Shown here piece after piece: positions 1-5,348 of a DNA stretch of 5,348 nt (the stretch's first letter is position 1; each line of letters begins with the position of its first letter). A program made the translations under genes and the position numbers. This DNA is from an uncultured Collinsella sp. (lineage in GTDB: Bacteria > Actinomycetota > Coriobacteriia > Coriobacteriales > Coriobacteriaceae), in contig CABSMS010000114.1 of NCBI GenBank assembly GCA_902478885.1, positions 1 to 5,348 of the forward strand, written 5' to 3'. Under the pieces are notes generated by a model. It did no database searches, was not told where the DNA came from, and saw only the letters and a program-made list of their open reading frames with translations.

Positions 1-31
1 TCGTGGGCTCGGAGATGTGTATAAGAGACAG
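1..31 (+). other. Nextera (Tn5) read-2 adapter, library artefact
   Basis: The first 31 bases match the Nextera read-2 adapter lacking its first three bases: a TCGTGGGCTCGG tail followed by the 19-bp Tn5 mosaic end AGATGTGTATAAGAGACAG. This is not genomic sequence. An open frame beginning in it on the plus strand starts with the peptide MGSEMCIRDR, which is simply the adapter translated. Genomic sequence begins at 32. The nuclease gene on the minus strand reads into the adapter without meeting its own stop. Confidence 0.97.
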
Positions 32-2789
32 GCTTATACTCCTCGACGCCCGAGCGATGTTTGTAGTCGATCACCACGGCACGGTTCTCGGCATCCACGT
101 CCACGCGGTCGATGCGCCCACCGAGCGGCCAACCGGCATACTCGACCTTAAGCTCATTAAAGGCGAACTCAAGGTAGCGTGGCGCAAAGGGGGCAAGTGC
201 CTCGGACTCGTAGGCGAGCACGCCTTCCAGCTGCGGCAGAATCTCGGCCACCTGACGTTCCTCCACCGGGGAAAGCGGCACGAGCGGACCCTCGGTACCG
301 CGCTTGCCGGCATGCTCGGCCAGGGTCTCGTCAAAGACCTTGCTCAGCAGCTCCTGCGCCCGAGGCAGATTCATGGGCGTCACGCGCTCCATGCCCTCTT
401 GGGGCAGACGGGCATGCAGATGCTCCAGCACGTCGTGGACAAAGTTGCCCTTCTCCATGTTCCCAAAGCCCGCGTCGATGGACTGAGGCTTCACGCGATA
501 CGAGACGAACCAGCACAGCGGGCAGGTAGAATAGGCCTCGATCTGCGAGGCGGACGTCAGACGCGGCACGAGCGGCGCGTCCTCACCCTCGCCATCGCGA
601 CGGCGCAGGACCAAATACGGCACGGCCTCGGCACTCAGATGCTGAGGGGCTTCACAGGTCACGCGCTCGCGTTTGAGACCTTCGCCTGCCGCGGGATCGA
701 AGTCCCTTACGATATCGCCCTCACCCACGCACTTCGCCTTGTCGGCGCCAGCGACCTTAGCGTTGCCAGTGGCCTTAGCGTCGTCAGCGGCCTTGTCGGT
801 GTCAGCGTCCTTAGCGTCGTCAGCTGCCTTAGCAGCGTCAGCGACCTTGGTGTGCGCACGCAACTCGGTCCACACGGCCGCCGGATAGCACTCGCGCGCC
901 TGACGATCGTGGGTCACACGGGCGAGCGTAACCGGACCACGCGACGCTTGCATCGCACGGCCAAAGCGCACGCGCAGCAGGGCCGCGGGCTCAAGCGTCA
1001 CGCCCTCGCGACCAAGGCTCGCCGTCAGCGTAGCCAGCGGTCCCTCCTCGTGCGAGAGCGGATAGCTGTCCAGATCGACATCGGCAAACAGCACGGCATC
1101 GTAGCTGCCGGGGCGCAGGGCCGCCGCGTCGGCAAGCGAAGTAAAACGAACCTGAGCATGTGGCGCGCGGTCAACCTCGTGGGTCTCGTAATCGTAGGCG
1201 GTGCTACGCTTGTCCACCCTGGTGCGAACGCAGTCGAGCACGGGCACAGTCGCGACCTGCGACACGTCGAGCGCGCGGGCGCCATTCATAAGGATGTCGA
1301 TGACGCGGCGCAGCAGGGCCGCCTCCGCCTGGCGACGAGCCTGGCCATCCAAGCTGCCCAGCGAGCGATCGGGCAACGCCTCGGCAACGGCAAGCATGGC
1401 CTTAAGCGCCGTCACGGGCTTGTCACGCCACAGCGCCTGGAACACGTCCGAGACCACACACGGTACGTTCTTAAACCAGTTATCGTCGCTCGCCGCCTTG
1501 CGCGCGCCCCTCACCTGGCCCTGAACGCTCTGCAGCAGGCTCTTAACGCCCTCGGTAGTCTTGCTGCGCGAAAGACGCATATTCTTATCGAAGGTACGGG
1601 CATTGACGGCATCAGCGCCCGAAAGCGGACTGTAAATCCAGTCGGTAAGCTCCGGCGCGGGCCACCACTCGGTCTTTGACACCGTGCCCTCATCGGCGGC
1701 CTTCATGCGCTCGATCAGGCCGGCGAGCGCCCCAAACTGCCTGCCCGCAATGGATTGGGAAAACGCCGTGAACTCAACTGTCTCGGCAGCGATATGACGA
1801 GCCGCCAGACGAGAGGCGAGCTCACCGAACAGCTGGGATGCCCGGGCAGAAACAACGAGCACGCGCACGGGGTCGGCGGGCGTTGCCGTAGTTTTATCGG
1901 CCTTGGACTCCTTGTGCGCTTTCACCAACTTATCGATGGCGTCCGCATAGACATGAGCACGGGCATGGGGGCCGGCAACCTCAATAAAGGCAGGCTGAGC
2001 GGCGGTCCCGCAAGCGACATCAGACGCGACGGCATCCTCCCCCAGCGGCGCGATCTCAAACAGCACACCGCGGGCATCAAATGCCGCGGCAAGCTCCTCA
2101 CGCATCGCCGCCTGCTCGCGGGCAAGCAGCACGACGACCTCTCCCCCATTGTTCGCCACGGCAGACAGCAGCTCGAGCAGACCGTGCGTAAACGACGTGA
2201 TACCGCGCACGCATACGGCGCGAGTGCACGCCGGCAGGCTATCGGCCAGGACACTGGTCATAATGTCAGCTGCCTCGCAGGGCTCAACCATATCTCGACG
2301 GTCCAAACCGCCCGCGTAGGCGCGCAAAAGCTCGAACACACGAGCCTCGGCATCGCTTTTTGGCTCAGGCCGGCAGTTGTCGCCACGGCATCGTTCGGCA
2401 CCCGTCCCCGCAACGCCCGGCAACACGTCGCGGGCCATGCGCGCGAGCATGCGCACTGTGCCCTGGCTGCACGAAAGCGGCTGCAGGTCGGCATCGTCGA
2501 GACGCGTGACCATGTCCGAAAACAGCATCTGGCGCTGCAGGTTGTCGACGAAACCGCGCCCGTCGCCCATAAGCTCCCAAAGCGAGCGAAGCCACGATGT
2601 AGGCGTCTTGTAGTCAATGCCCAGCGAAATCCCGGCTTCCGCCGCATCATGACGGCACAGGTCGAGCTCGGCAAACGTTGGTGCCAGCAACACGGCACGC
2701 CCGTGGCGGGCAATAAGGTCGGCAAGCAGTGCCGACTCGGCATCGCTCAAATCCGTGCCGGCATTGGTGGTATAGATTCGAACAGGCAT
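32..2789 (-). CDS. AddB/RecB-type PD-(D/E)XK nuclease, 3' end missing
   Basis: One frame stays open on the minus strand from ATG 2789-2787 down to the adapter (919 codons, no stop), so the C-terminus is missing. The protein resembles AddB, the nuclease subunit of AddAB-type helicase-nucleases that resect double-strand breaks for RecA loading. Helicase-like parts are visible near residues 190-235 (VRGITSFTHGLLELL), about 306-325 (VRVLVVSARASQLF) and 562-577 (SYDAVLFADVDLDSYP). The nuclease domain begins near 745: cysteines C756 and C759 (YSTCPLCWF), H785 (GNFVHDVLEHL), D894 (GGRIDRVD), then D908 and K910 (VVIDYK). In B. subtilis AddB one Fe-S cysteine precedes the nuclease core by a similar distance and three lie near the C-terminus; those three would fall in the missing part. 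The Walker A GxxGxGKT expected at the N-terminus is absent (TTNAGTDLS). GGAGG lies only 3 nt before the ATG, a short spacing, but no better start is visible. A weak TTGGGC-18-GATTAT promoter lies just upstream. The gene probably continues for 150-200 codons and may be followed by an AddA-like helicase. AddB-like is likely; orthology to AddB itself is less certain. Confidence 0.85.
738..845 (-). repeat. Six tandem 18-bp repeats encoding Ala/Asp/Lys hexapeptides
   Basis: Within the nuclease gene, six consecutive 18-bp units encode the hexapeptides VADAAK, AADDAK, DADTDK, AADDAK, ATGNAK and VAGADK (residues 649-684). Each unit ends in AAG, and most have GCT-GAC at positions 4-9. Units 2 and 4 encode the same peptide and differ at one base. 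The stretch lies between the inactive helicase-like part and the PD-(D/E)XK nuclease domain, so it probably forms a charged, flexible or helical linker. Multiples of 18 bp keep frame, so copy number could vary between strains without breaking the gene. Confidence 0.85.
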
Positions 2790-2871
2790 GGTCCTCCGCT
2801 CAAACTGTTCGCAATAATCAATGCATCCATCCTACCCGCCCAAGCGGACAGATTTGCCCCACGCCAACAGA

Positions 2872-2960
2872 TTTGATCCCATGGGGACGGAGGAAAACGA
2901 ATCACCGAGGGGGTCAGTCTAACCCGGTGATCCGTTTTCCTCCGTCCCCAAGGGATCAAA
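2872..2960. repeat. Long near-perfect intergenic inverted repeat (36-bp arms)
   Basis: The left arm 2872-2907 and right arm 2925-2960 are reverse complements at 34 of 36 positions (mismatch pairs 2881/2951 and 2900/2932), separated by a 17-nt loop. Each arm includes GATCCC, GGGGACGGAGGAAAACG and ATCACCG. On either strand it could fold into a hairpin of about 89 nt. It lies between the terminator of the yerC-like gene and the start of the nuclease gene and codes for nothing convincing. The form is that of a REP/MITE-like dispersed palindrome, or the folded remnant of a mobile element; one copy cannot decide this. Only the last three A residues are shared with the T-tract of the neighbouring minus-strand terminator. 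Confidence 0.85.
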
Positions 2961-2984
2961 AAACCGCCCCCCGGAGGGACGGTT
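2958..2984 (-). terminator. Intrinsic terminator of the yerC-like gene
   Basis: Read on the minus strand, AACCGTCCC (2984-2976) and GGGGCGGTT (2970-2962) form a 9-bp stem with one T-G wobble and a 5-nt loop. A run of six T follows (2963-2958), two of them within the stem. It starts 26 nt after the stop codon of the YerC-like gene, the expected place for rho-independent termination. It should insulate the nuclease gene downstream from read-through. Confidence 0.8.
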
Positions 2985-3010
2985 CTTCGTAATTCAATAT
3001 TGTCGCTGGC

Positions 3011-3310
3011 CTACTCGCCATCCTCCAGCTTGATGAGGATCTTGCGGTAGCCACCATACTCGCCGTTGAGCGCCTTGGACACGCGGCTCACCGTGGTGGA
3101 CGAAGCGCCGGTACGGGCCTGAACCTCAACATAAGGCTCGCCCTCGTCCAAATAGCGCGCAACCTGCAAACGCTGAGAAAGGTCGCAAATCTCGCGCGGC
3201 GTGCAGATATCGGTCAAAAACGCTTGGATATCTTTCTCGTCATCCAAAAGACTAAATGCGTGGACCAGCTGCTTGACATCAGGCTTGTCAAACATGTTCT
3301 CGATATTCAT
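3011..3310 (-). CDS. TrpR-like regulator, YerC/YecD family
   Basis: This complete 99-residue protein belongs to the Trp-repressor superfamily, YerC/YecD type: small all-helical cytoplasmic DNA-binding proteins of about 100 residues. The family-like stretch FLTDICTPREICDLSQRLQV spans residues 31-50. The helix-turn-helix follows at about 59-82, with the recognition helix around GASSTTVSRVSKAL and the typical NGEYGGY at 82-88. The start ATG is preceded by GGTGATCG, which pairs with the 16S 3' end (GATCACC), supporting this start. The gene ends in a strong terminator and has its own leader, so it looks monocistronic. Family members are poorly characterised; some in Firmicutes have been proposed to regulate histidine metabolism genes, but no his gene is visible here and the target is unknown. 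The length and full HTH argue that it is intact. Confidence 0.9.
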   Translation of the reverse strand: MNIENMFDKPDVKQLVHAFSLLDDEKDIQAFLTDICTPREICDLSQRLQVARYLDEGEPYVEVQARTGASSTTVSRVSKALNGEYGGYRKILIKLEDGE

Positions 3311-3357
3311 CGATCACCGCCAAACCCGCCAAAAGGCATCGAAGTTGATACTGACAT

Positions 3358-3410
3358 CGGGCATCGTTCGCCCGTTCTATGCAATAGGGCAACGCCTGTG
3401 GCTTTTGCCC
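3358..3410 (-). promoter_or_regulatory. Two hairpins in the yerC-like gene leader
   Basis: GGGCAA (3387-3392) and TTGCCC (3405-3410) are perfect 6-bp arms, with an inner GCC/GGC pair (3394-3396, 3400-3402) extending the stem after a small internal loop. CGGGC (3358-3362) and GCCCG (3370-3374) make a second 5-bp stem with a 7-nt loop. If the proposed promoter is right, the first hairpin sits at the very 5' end of the transcript. They could be operator dyads (for example autoregulation by the TrpR-like protein) or RNA structure; neither has a T-run after it. Confidence 0.4.
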
Positions 3411-3415
3411 GTAGC

Positions 3416-3446
3416 AGTGTAGCACACCACCAAACTAAAGCGACAA
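3416..3446 (-). promoter_or_regulatory. Candidate promoter of the yerC-like gene
   Basis: On the minus strand an extended -10 element TGCTACACT (3424-3416) has a TTGTCG -35-like hexamer (3446-3441) at 19 nt spacing. Transcription would start near 3409, giving a leader of about 100 nt. The long spacer and imperfect -35 make this tentative; the TG extension strengthens it somewhat. Confidence 0.35.
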
Positions 3447-3634
3447 GACTCTCTGCCAGCGGCGCGTTTTTCAGGACGAACGCCGTTTAGAAACCGAATG
3501 CGCACGTAAGCTCCACGAATATTTGAGACAATGGGCGCCCAAACACCGCGGCGCGCCCGCGCAACCATCCAGGTCGCCGCCGCAAGCCGCTTCACGCGAC
3601 GCCAGCAACCCCGGCGCAAGAAAGGATTCACGCC

Positions 3635-4000
3635 ATGCGCTTTATGCTTAACTGGCTCTTTACCTCGATCGCCATCGCGATCGCCACGTTCCTCGTTCCC
3701 GGCATCCAGCCCTTCGGTTTTGCCGAGGCCTGGGTCTGTTTCGCCTTTGTGGGACTGTTCCTCAACATCGTCGACTCGCTCGTCAAGCCGTTCCTCACGG
3801 TTATCTCACTGCCGCTCACTATTATTACGCTTGGTATTTTTCAGCTCGTAGTCAACAGCTTTATGCTCGAGCTGGCCAGCTACCTGTCGGTCAATCTGCT
3901 GGGCGCGGGTATCTCCATCGCCAGCTTTGGATCGGCCTTTATGGGCAGCATCCTGGTGTCCATCATGCGCAGCATCCTCGATGGCGTCGCCGAGGGCTAG
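3635..4000 (+). CDS. Small membrane protein, phage holin family 4 / YvlD-like
   Basis: This complete 121-residue, very hydrophobic protein has four likely transmembrane helices near residues 4-22, 30-48, 53-77 and 94-114. It carries the family pattern N-x(2)-D-S-L-V-K-P (44-52), then SLPLTIITLGIF (58-69) and V-N-S-F-M-L (73-78), which mark the 'mycobacterial four-TMS phage holin' family (Pfam Phage_holin_4_2; Bacillus YvlD). Despite the name, these are common chromosomal proteins, and some are tied to envelope-stress regulons; lysis activity is not established. GAAAGGA (3620-3626) lies 8 nt before ATG 3635, a good ribosome site. A second ATG at codon 4 is possible but worse placed. No phage genes are nearby. 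The gene ends before a strong terminator and appears monocistronic. Function in this organism is unknown. Confidence 0.88.
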   Translation: MRFMLNWLFTSIAIAIATFLVPGIQPFGFAEAWVCFAFVGLFLNIVDSLVKPFLTVISLPLTIITLGIFQLVVNSFMLELASYLSVNLLGAGISIASFGSAFMGSILVSIMRSILDGVAEG

Positions 4001-4036
4001 AACTGTTCAATACGAACCGTCATATCGACCCAAAAC

Positions 4037-4075
4037 AAAGGCCGCCCATCGCAAAAATGGGCGGCCTTCTTCTTT
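4037..4075. terminator. Bidirectional intrinsic terminator between convergent genes
   Basis: GGCCGCCCAT (4040-4049) and ATGGGCGGCC (4057-4066) form a perfect 10-bp stem with a 7-nt loop, extended by two A-T pairs at the base. On the plus strand it is followed by TTCTTCTTT; on the minus strand the complement of CAAAACAAA supplies TTTGTTTTG. It lies 36 nt after the holin-like stop and about 62 nt after the Rrf2 gene stop on the other strand, so it can end both transcripts. Confidence 0.9.
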
Positions 4076-4137
4076 GCCAAGTCTCAAAGGACGAGAGAAT
4101 CTACCATTTCTGCCCCGTCCCCACATGACAGGTGGGA

Positions 4138-4566
4138 TTAGATGACGTAGTCGTAGCCATGGTTGGGAGCGACAAGTTGATCGAGCGTCACACCGTCGAG
4201 GTAATCGTTGATGAGCTTGTCCAGGTTCTTCCACACGTCGAGCGTGGGGCACTCATCAGATCGCGAGCAACCCTTGCAGTCGCCATCCAGGCAGGCGACC
4301 GGTGCCAGACTGCCCTCGGTCAGGCGCAAGATCTCGCCCACCGTGTACTGCTCGGGCGGGCGCGTGAGCACATAGCCGCCGCCCTTGCCACGCATGCCCG
4401 AAAGCATGTTGGCGCGCACGAGCGTAGCCAAGATGTTCTCGAGATATTTCTCGGAAATCCCCTGTCGCGCCGCGATCTCTTTGAGCGGGATGCGGCCGGC
4501 CGCCTGGTGCTCGGCCAGGTCAACCATGACGCGCAGGGCGTACCTACCCTTAGTAGAAACCAACAT
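4138..4566 (-). CDS. Rrf2-family transcriptional regulator with cysteine cluster (IscR/CymR type)
   Basis: This complete 142-residue protein is an Rrf2 regulator. The winged helix-turn-helix covers residues 1-85: STKGRYALRVMVDLAEH at 4-20, the HTH at about 27-53 (LKEIAARQGISEKYLENIL), and the wing MRGKGGGYVLTRP at 58-70. A cysteine-rich loop follows with C92, C97, C100 and C106. In IscR three cysteines near residues 92-104 bind a [2Fe-2S] cluster, so Fe-S sensing is plausible, although the spacing differs. The C-terminal helix (about 110-125) would be the dimer helix. Divergent placement from cysK also recalls CymR, the cysteine-metabolism repressor of Bacillus, which uses CysK as partner; CymR itself lacks this cluster. 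It most likely regulates cysK and/or itself. Start: ATG 4566 gives the family-typical MLVSTKGRYA; the ribosome site (AAAGG 11 nt upstream) is weak. Which effector it senses cannot be read from the sequence. Confidence 0.92.
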   Translation of the reverse strand: MLVSTKGRYALRVMVDLAEHQAAGRIPLKEIAARQGISEKYLENILATLVRANMLSGMRGKGGGYVLTRPPEQYTVGEILRLTEGSLAPVACLDGDCKGCSRSDECPTLDVWKNLDKLINDYLDGVTLDQLVAPNHGYDYVI

Positions 4567-4602
4567 ATATAGTGCTGCCTTTCGGTCTTTTAGTCCGTTG
4601 AA

Positions 4603-4630
4603 ATTCTAGCCGAAAAATTCGGTTTGAAAA
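4603..4630 (-). promoter_or_regulatory. Candidate promoter and operator of the Rrf2 gene
   Basis: On the minus strand TAGAAT (4608-4603) is one base from the -10 consensus, and TTTTCA (4630-4625) is a fair -35 at 16 nt spacing. The spacer contains a perfect dyad, CCGAA-AAA-TTCGG (4610-4622). A dyad between -35 and -10 is a typical place for repressor binding, so autoregulation is plausible. The predicted leader is about 30 nt. A nearby TTGACC (4646-4641) lacks a matching -10. Confidence 0.5.
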
Positions 4631-4683
4631 TACCCGTTCCGGTCAAGATGGTTAATCAGCTTGTAATAATCTTCCATTTCCTA

Positions 4684-4712
4684 TTGCATTACTAGGCTTT
4701 AGTGTCTACTAT
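4684..4712 (+). promoter_or_regulatory. Candidate sigma70-type promoter of cysK
   Basis: TTGCAT (4684-4689) and TACTAT (4707-4712) are separated by exactly 17 nt in an AT-rich stretch, upstream of a gene with a strong ribosome site. Transcription would start near 4718-4720, precisely at the left arm of the inverted repeat in the leader, leaving a 5' UTR of about 100 nt. No experimental start is known. Confidence 0.6.
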
Positions 4713-4719
4713 GCTTGCC

Positions 4720-4787
4720 AACAGCTAAACGAACAACCTATAAGGTTTATGGGTTTAGCTGTTAGACACGCCGTAAAACCACACGGC
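4720..4787 (+). promoter_or_regulatory. Structured cysK leader: nested inverted repeats
   Basis: AACAGCTAAAC (4720-4730) and GTTTAGCTGTT (4753-4763) are perfect 11-bp arms. Inside the 22-nt loop, AACCT (4735-4739) and AGGTT (4743-4747) form a second perfect stem with a 3-nt loop. GCCGT (4770-4774) and ACGGC (4783-4787) form another hairpin directly downstream. In DNA, GTGTCTA (4702-4708, overlapping the -10) is also the complement of TAGACAC (4763-4769). It may be an operator for the divergent Rrf2 regulator, a 5' stabilising stem-loop, or a cis-acting RNA element. It matches no riboswitch class I recognise, and no T-run follows to suggest attenuation. Confidence 0.6.
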
Positions 4788-4819
4788 AACCAGCAACTTG
4801 AACACTTTGGAGGTTCACC

Positions 4820-5308
4820 ATGAGCAAGGTTTACACGTCCATCGATCAGCTTATCGGCCACACCCCGCTTCTGGAGCTCACCCACTTTGAGGCCGACGAG
4901 GACCTCAAGGCTCGCGTGCTCGTCAAACTGGAATACTTCAACCCCGCCGGATCCGTTAAAGACCGCGTCGCCAAGAACATGATTGACGAGGCCGAGAAGG
5001 CAGGCAAGCTCGTGCGCGGCGGCGACTACACCATCATCGAGCCCACGAGCGGCAACACCGGCGTCGGCATCGCCTCGGTGGCGGCCGCCCGCGGCTACAA
5101 GGTGATCATCACCATGCCCGAGACCATGTCCGTCGAGCGCCGCAAGCTGATGCAGTCATACGGTGCGCAGCTTGTGCTCACCGACGGCTCCAAGGGTATG
5201 AAGGGCGCTATCGCCAAGGCCGAGGAGTTGCAGAAGGAGACTCCCAACAGCATCATCGCCGGCCAGTTTGTGAACCCTGCCAACCCCGCCATTCACAAGG
5301 CCACGACC
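4820..5308 (+). CDS. cysK: Cysteine synthase A (O-acetylserine sulfhydrylase), 3' end missing
   Basis: CysK makes L-cysteine from O-acetylserine and sulfide with pyridoxal phosphate, the last step of assimilatory cysteine synthesis, in the cytoplasm. The 163 genomic codons here are the N-terminal half of a protein usually about 305-315 residues long. Visible motifs are IGHTPLLEL (12-20), the PLP lysine K47 in NPAGSVKDR (41-49), the substrate and phosphate loop PTSGNTG (75-81), and QFVNPANPAIH (149-159). The final residues of the open frame (LSLIHI) are adapter translation and not protein. The start is well supported: GGAGG (4809-4813) lies 6 nt before ATG 4820. A promoter and structured leader precede it, and an Rrf2 regulator is divergent, suggesting cysteine- or Fe-S-linked control. 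CysM and cystathionine beta-synthase are fold relatives, but the TSGNTG and NPANPAIH context favours CysK. Confidence 0.95.
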
Positions 5309-5348
5309 CTGTCTCTTATACACATCTGACGCTGCCGACGAATAGCCT
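5309..5348 (+). other. Nextera read-1 adapter (reverse complement) and partial index
   Basis: Positions 5309-5327 are the Tn5 mosaic end CTGTCTCTTATACACATCT, followed by GACGCTGCCGACGA (5328-5341), the reverse complement of the Nextera read-1 adapter tail. The last seven bases (5342-5348) sit where the i5 index begins. None of this is genomic. It cuts cysK after codon 163 and adds a spurious LSLIHI tail to the translation. Confidence 0.97.

Larger units (their letters stand above)
3311..3634. other. Divergent intergenic region, no gene seen
   Basis: This 324-bp stretch separates the minus-strand yerC-like gene from the plus-strand holin-like gene. I see no convincing coding frame or RNA gene; the short open frames have no family character or good ribosome site. 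It contains a candidate minus-strand promoter (3416-3446), two short hairpins in the resulting leader (3358-3374 and 3387-3410), and a very GC-rich segment at about 3533-3560 with GGGCGC/GCGCCC arms. No clear sigma70 promoter towards the holin-like gene could be picked out; GAATATT near 3519-3525 is the most AT-rich candidate but lacks a matching -35. Confidence 0.6.

Noticed and set aside
738..845. CRISPR-like array
   Set aside because: The repeats are 18 bp, directly tandem without spacers, degenerate, and in frame within a coding gene.
3..1679. 558-codon open frame on the plus strand
   Set aside because: It begins inside the sequencing adapter and runs antisense to the nuclease gene. Its translation has no family features and mirrors the GC-biased third codon positions of the real gene.
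2258..2743. 161-codon minus-strand frame
   Set aside because: It is an out-of-frame shadow of the nuclease gene. The true frame (codon boundaries from ATG 2789) is uninterrupted here, so there is no frameshift or separate gene.
1755..2876. 373-codon open frame on the plus strand
   Set aside because: It is antisense to the same nuclease frame, which is open through the whole interval with recognisable AddB-like motifs. No ribosome site or domain was seen.
2872..2960. Factor-independent terminator for the nuclease or yerC-like gene
   Set aside because: The stem is far longer than typical, and the only T-tract belongs to the adjacent hairpin at 2962-2984, which already ends the yerC-like transcript.
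2729..2992. Short frames on both strands over the palindrome encoding similar IPWGRRKT peptides
   Set aside because: The similarity is a by-product of the inverted repeat being read from both strands; there is no good ribosome site.
3635..4000. Prophage or lysis cassette suggested by the holin family name
   Set aside because: The family is widespread in chromosomes (YvlD-like); no endolysin, structural, integrase or other phage gene is nearby, and the gene has its own terminator.
4132..4572. 146-codon plus-strand frame opposite the Rrf2 gene
   Set aside because: It is antisense to a clear, full-length Rrf2 protein and has no recognisable features.
4720..4787. T-box or SAM riboswitch in the cysK leader
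   Set aside because: The leader is only about 100 nt, lacks the T-box consensus and terminator, and shows no SAM-riboswitch core that I can recognise.

Overview
The window is a 5.3 kb fragment of a GC-rich bacterial chromosome. Both ends are sequencing-library artefact: positions 1-31 match the Nextera/Tn5 read-2 adapter and 5309-5348 the reverse complement of the read-1 adapter plus a few index bases. Genuine sequence is therefore about 32-5308, and the genes at both edges are cut by the adapter, not by evolution. Protein character and gene content suggest an Actinomycetota gut anaerobe of the Coriobacteriia, most like Collinsella. This is recognition by eye, not a database match.

Layout from left to right. 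(1) 32-2789, minus: the first 919 codons of a large AddB/RecB-type PD-(D/E)XK nuclease (recombinational repair of double-strand breaks), truncated just after its catalytic D-Y-K. It carries an internal run of six 18-bp repeats. (2) 2790-3010: an intergenic stretch with a striking 36-bp near-perfect inverted repeat, abutted by an intrinsic terminator for the next minus-strand gene. (3) 3011-3310, minus: a TrpR-like regulator of the YerC/YecD family. (4) 3311-3634: a divergent intergenic region with a candidate promoter and leader hairpins for the yerC-like gene. (5) 3635-4000, plus: a four-helix membrane protein of the 'phage holin family 4' (YvlD-like) type. (6) 4037-4075: a strong hairpin with T-runs on both sides, serving as a bidirectional terminator between convergent genes. 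(7) 4138-4566, minus: an Rrf2-family regulator with four clustered cysteines. (8) 4567-4819: a divergent control region with a good sigma70-type promoter towards cysK and nested inverted repeats starting at the predicted transcription start. (9) 4820-5308, plus: the first 163 codons of cysteine synthase A (cysK).

The clearest functional unit is the divergent Rrf2 regulator/cysK pair: a probable cysteine or Fe-S responsive regulator facing the enzyme that makes cysteine, with dyads in both promoter/leader regions. The nuclease, the YerC-like regulator and the holin-like protein look like ordinary chromosomal housekeeping genes. There is no evidence of a prophage, CRISPR array, tRNA or rRNA. 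The items most worth following up are the long palindromic intergenic repeat, the structured cysK leader, the missing Walker A motif in the AddB-like protein and its repeat insert.
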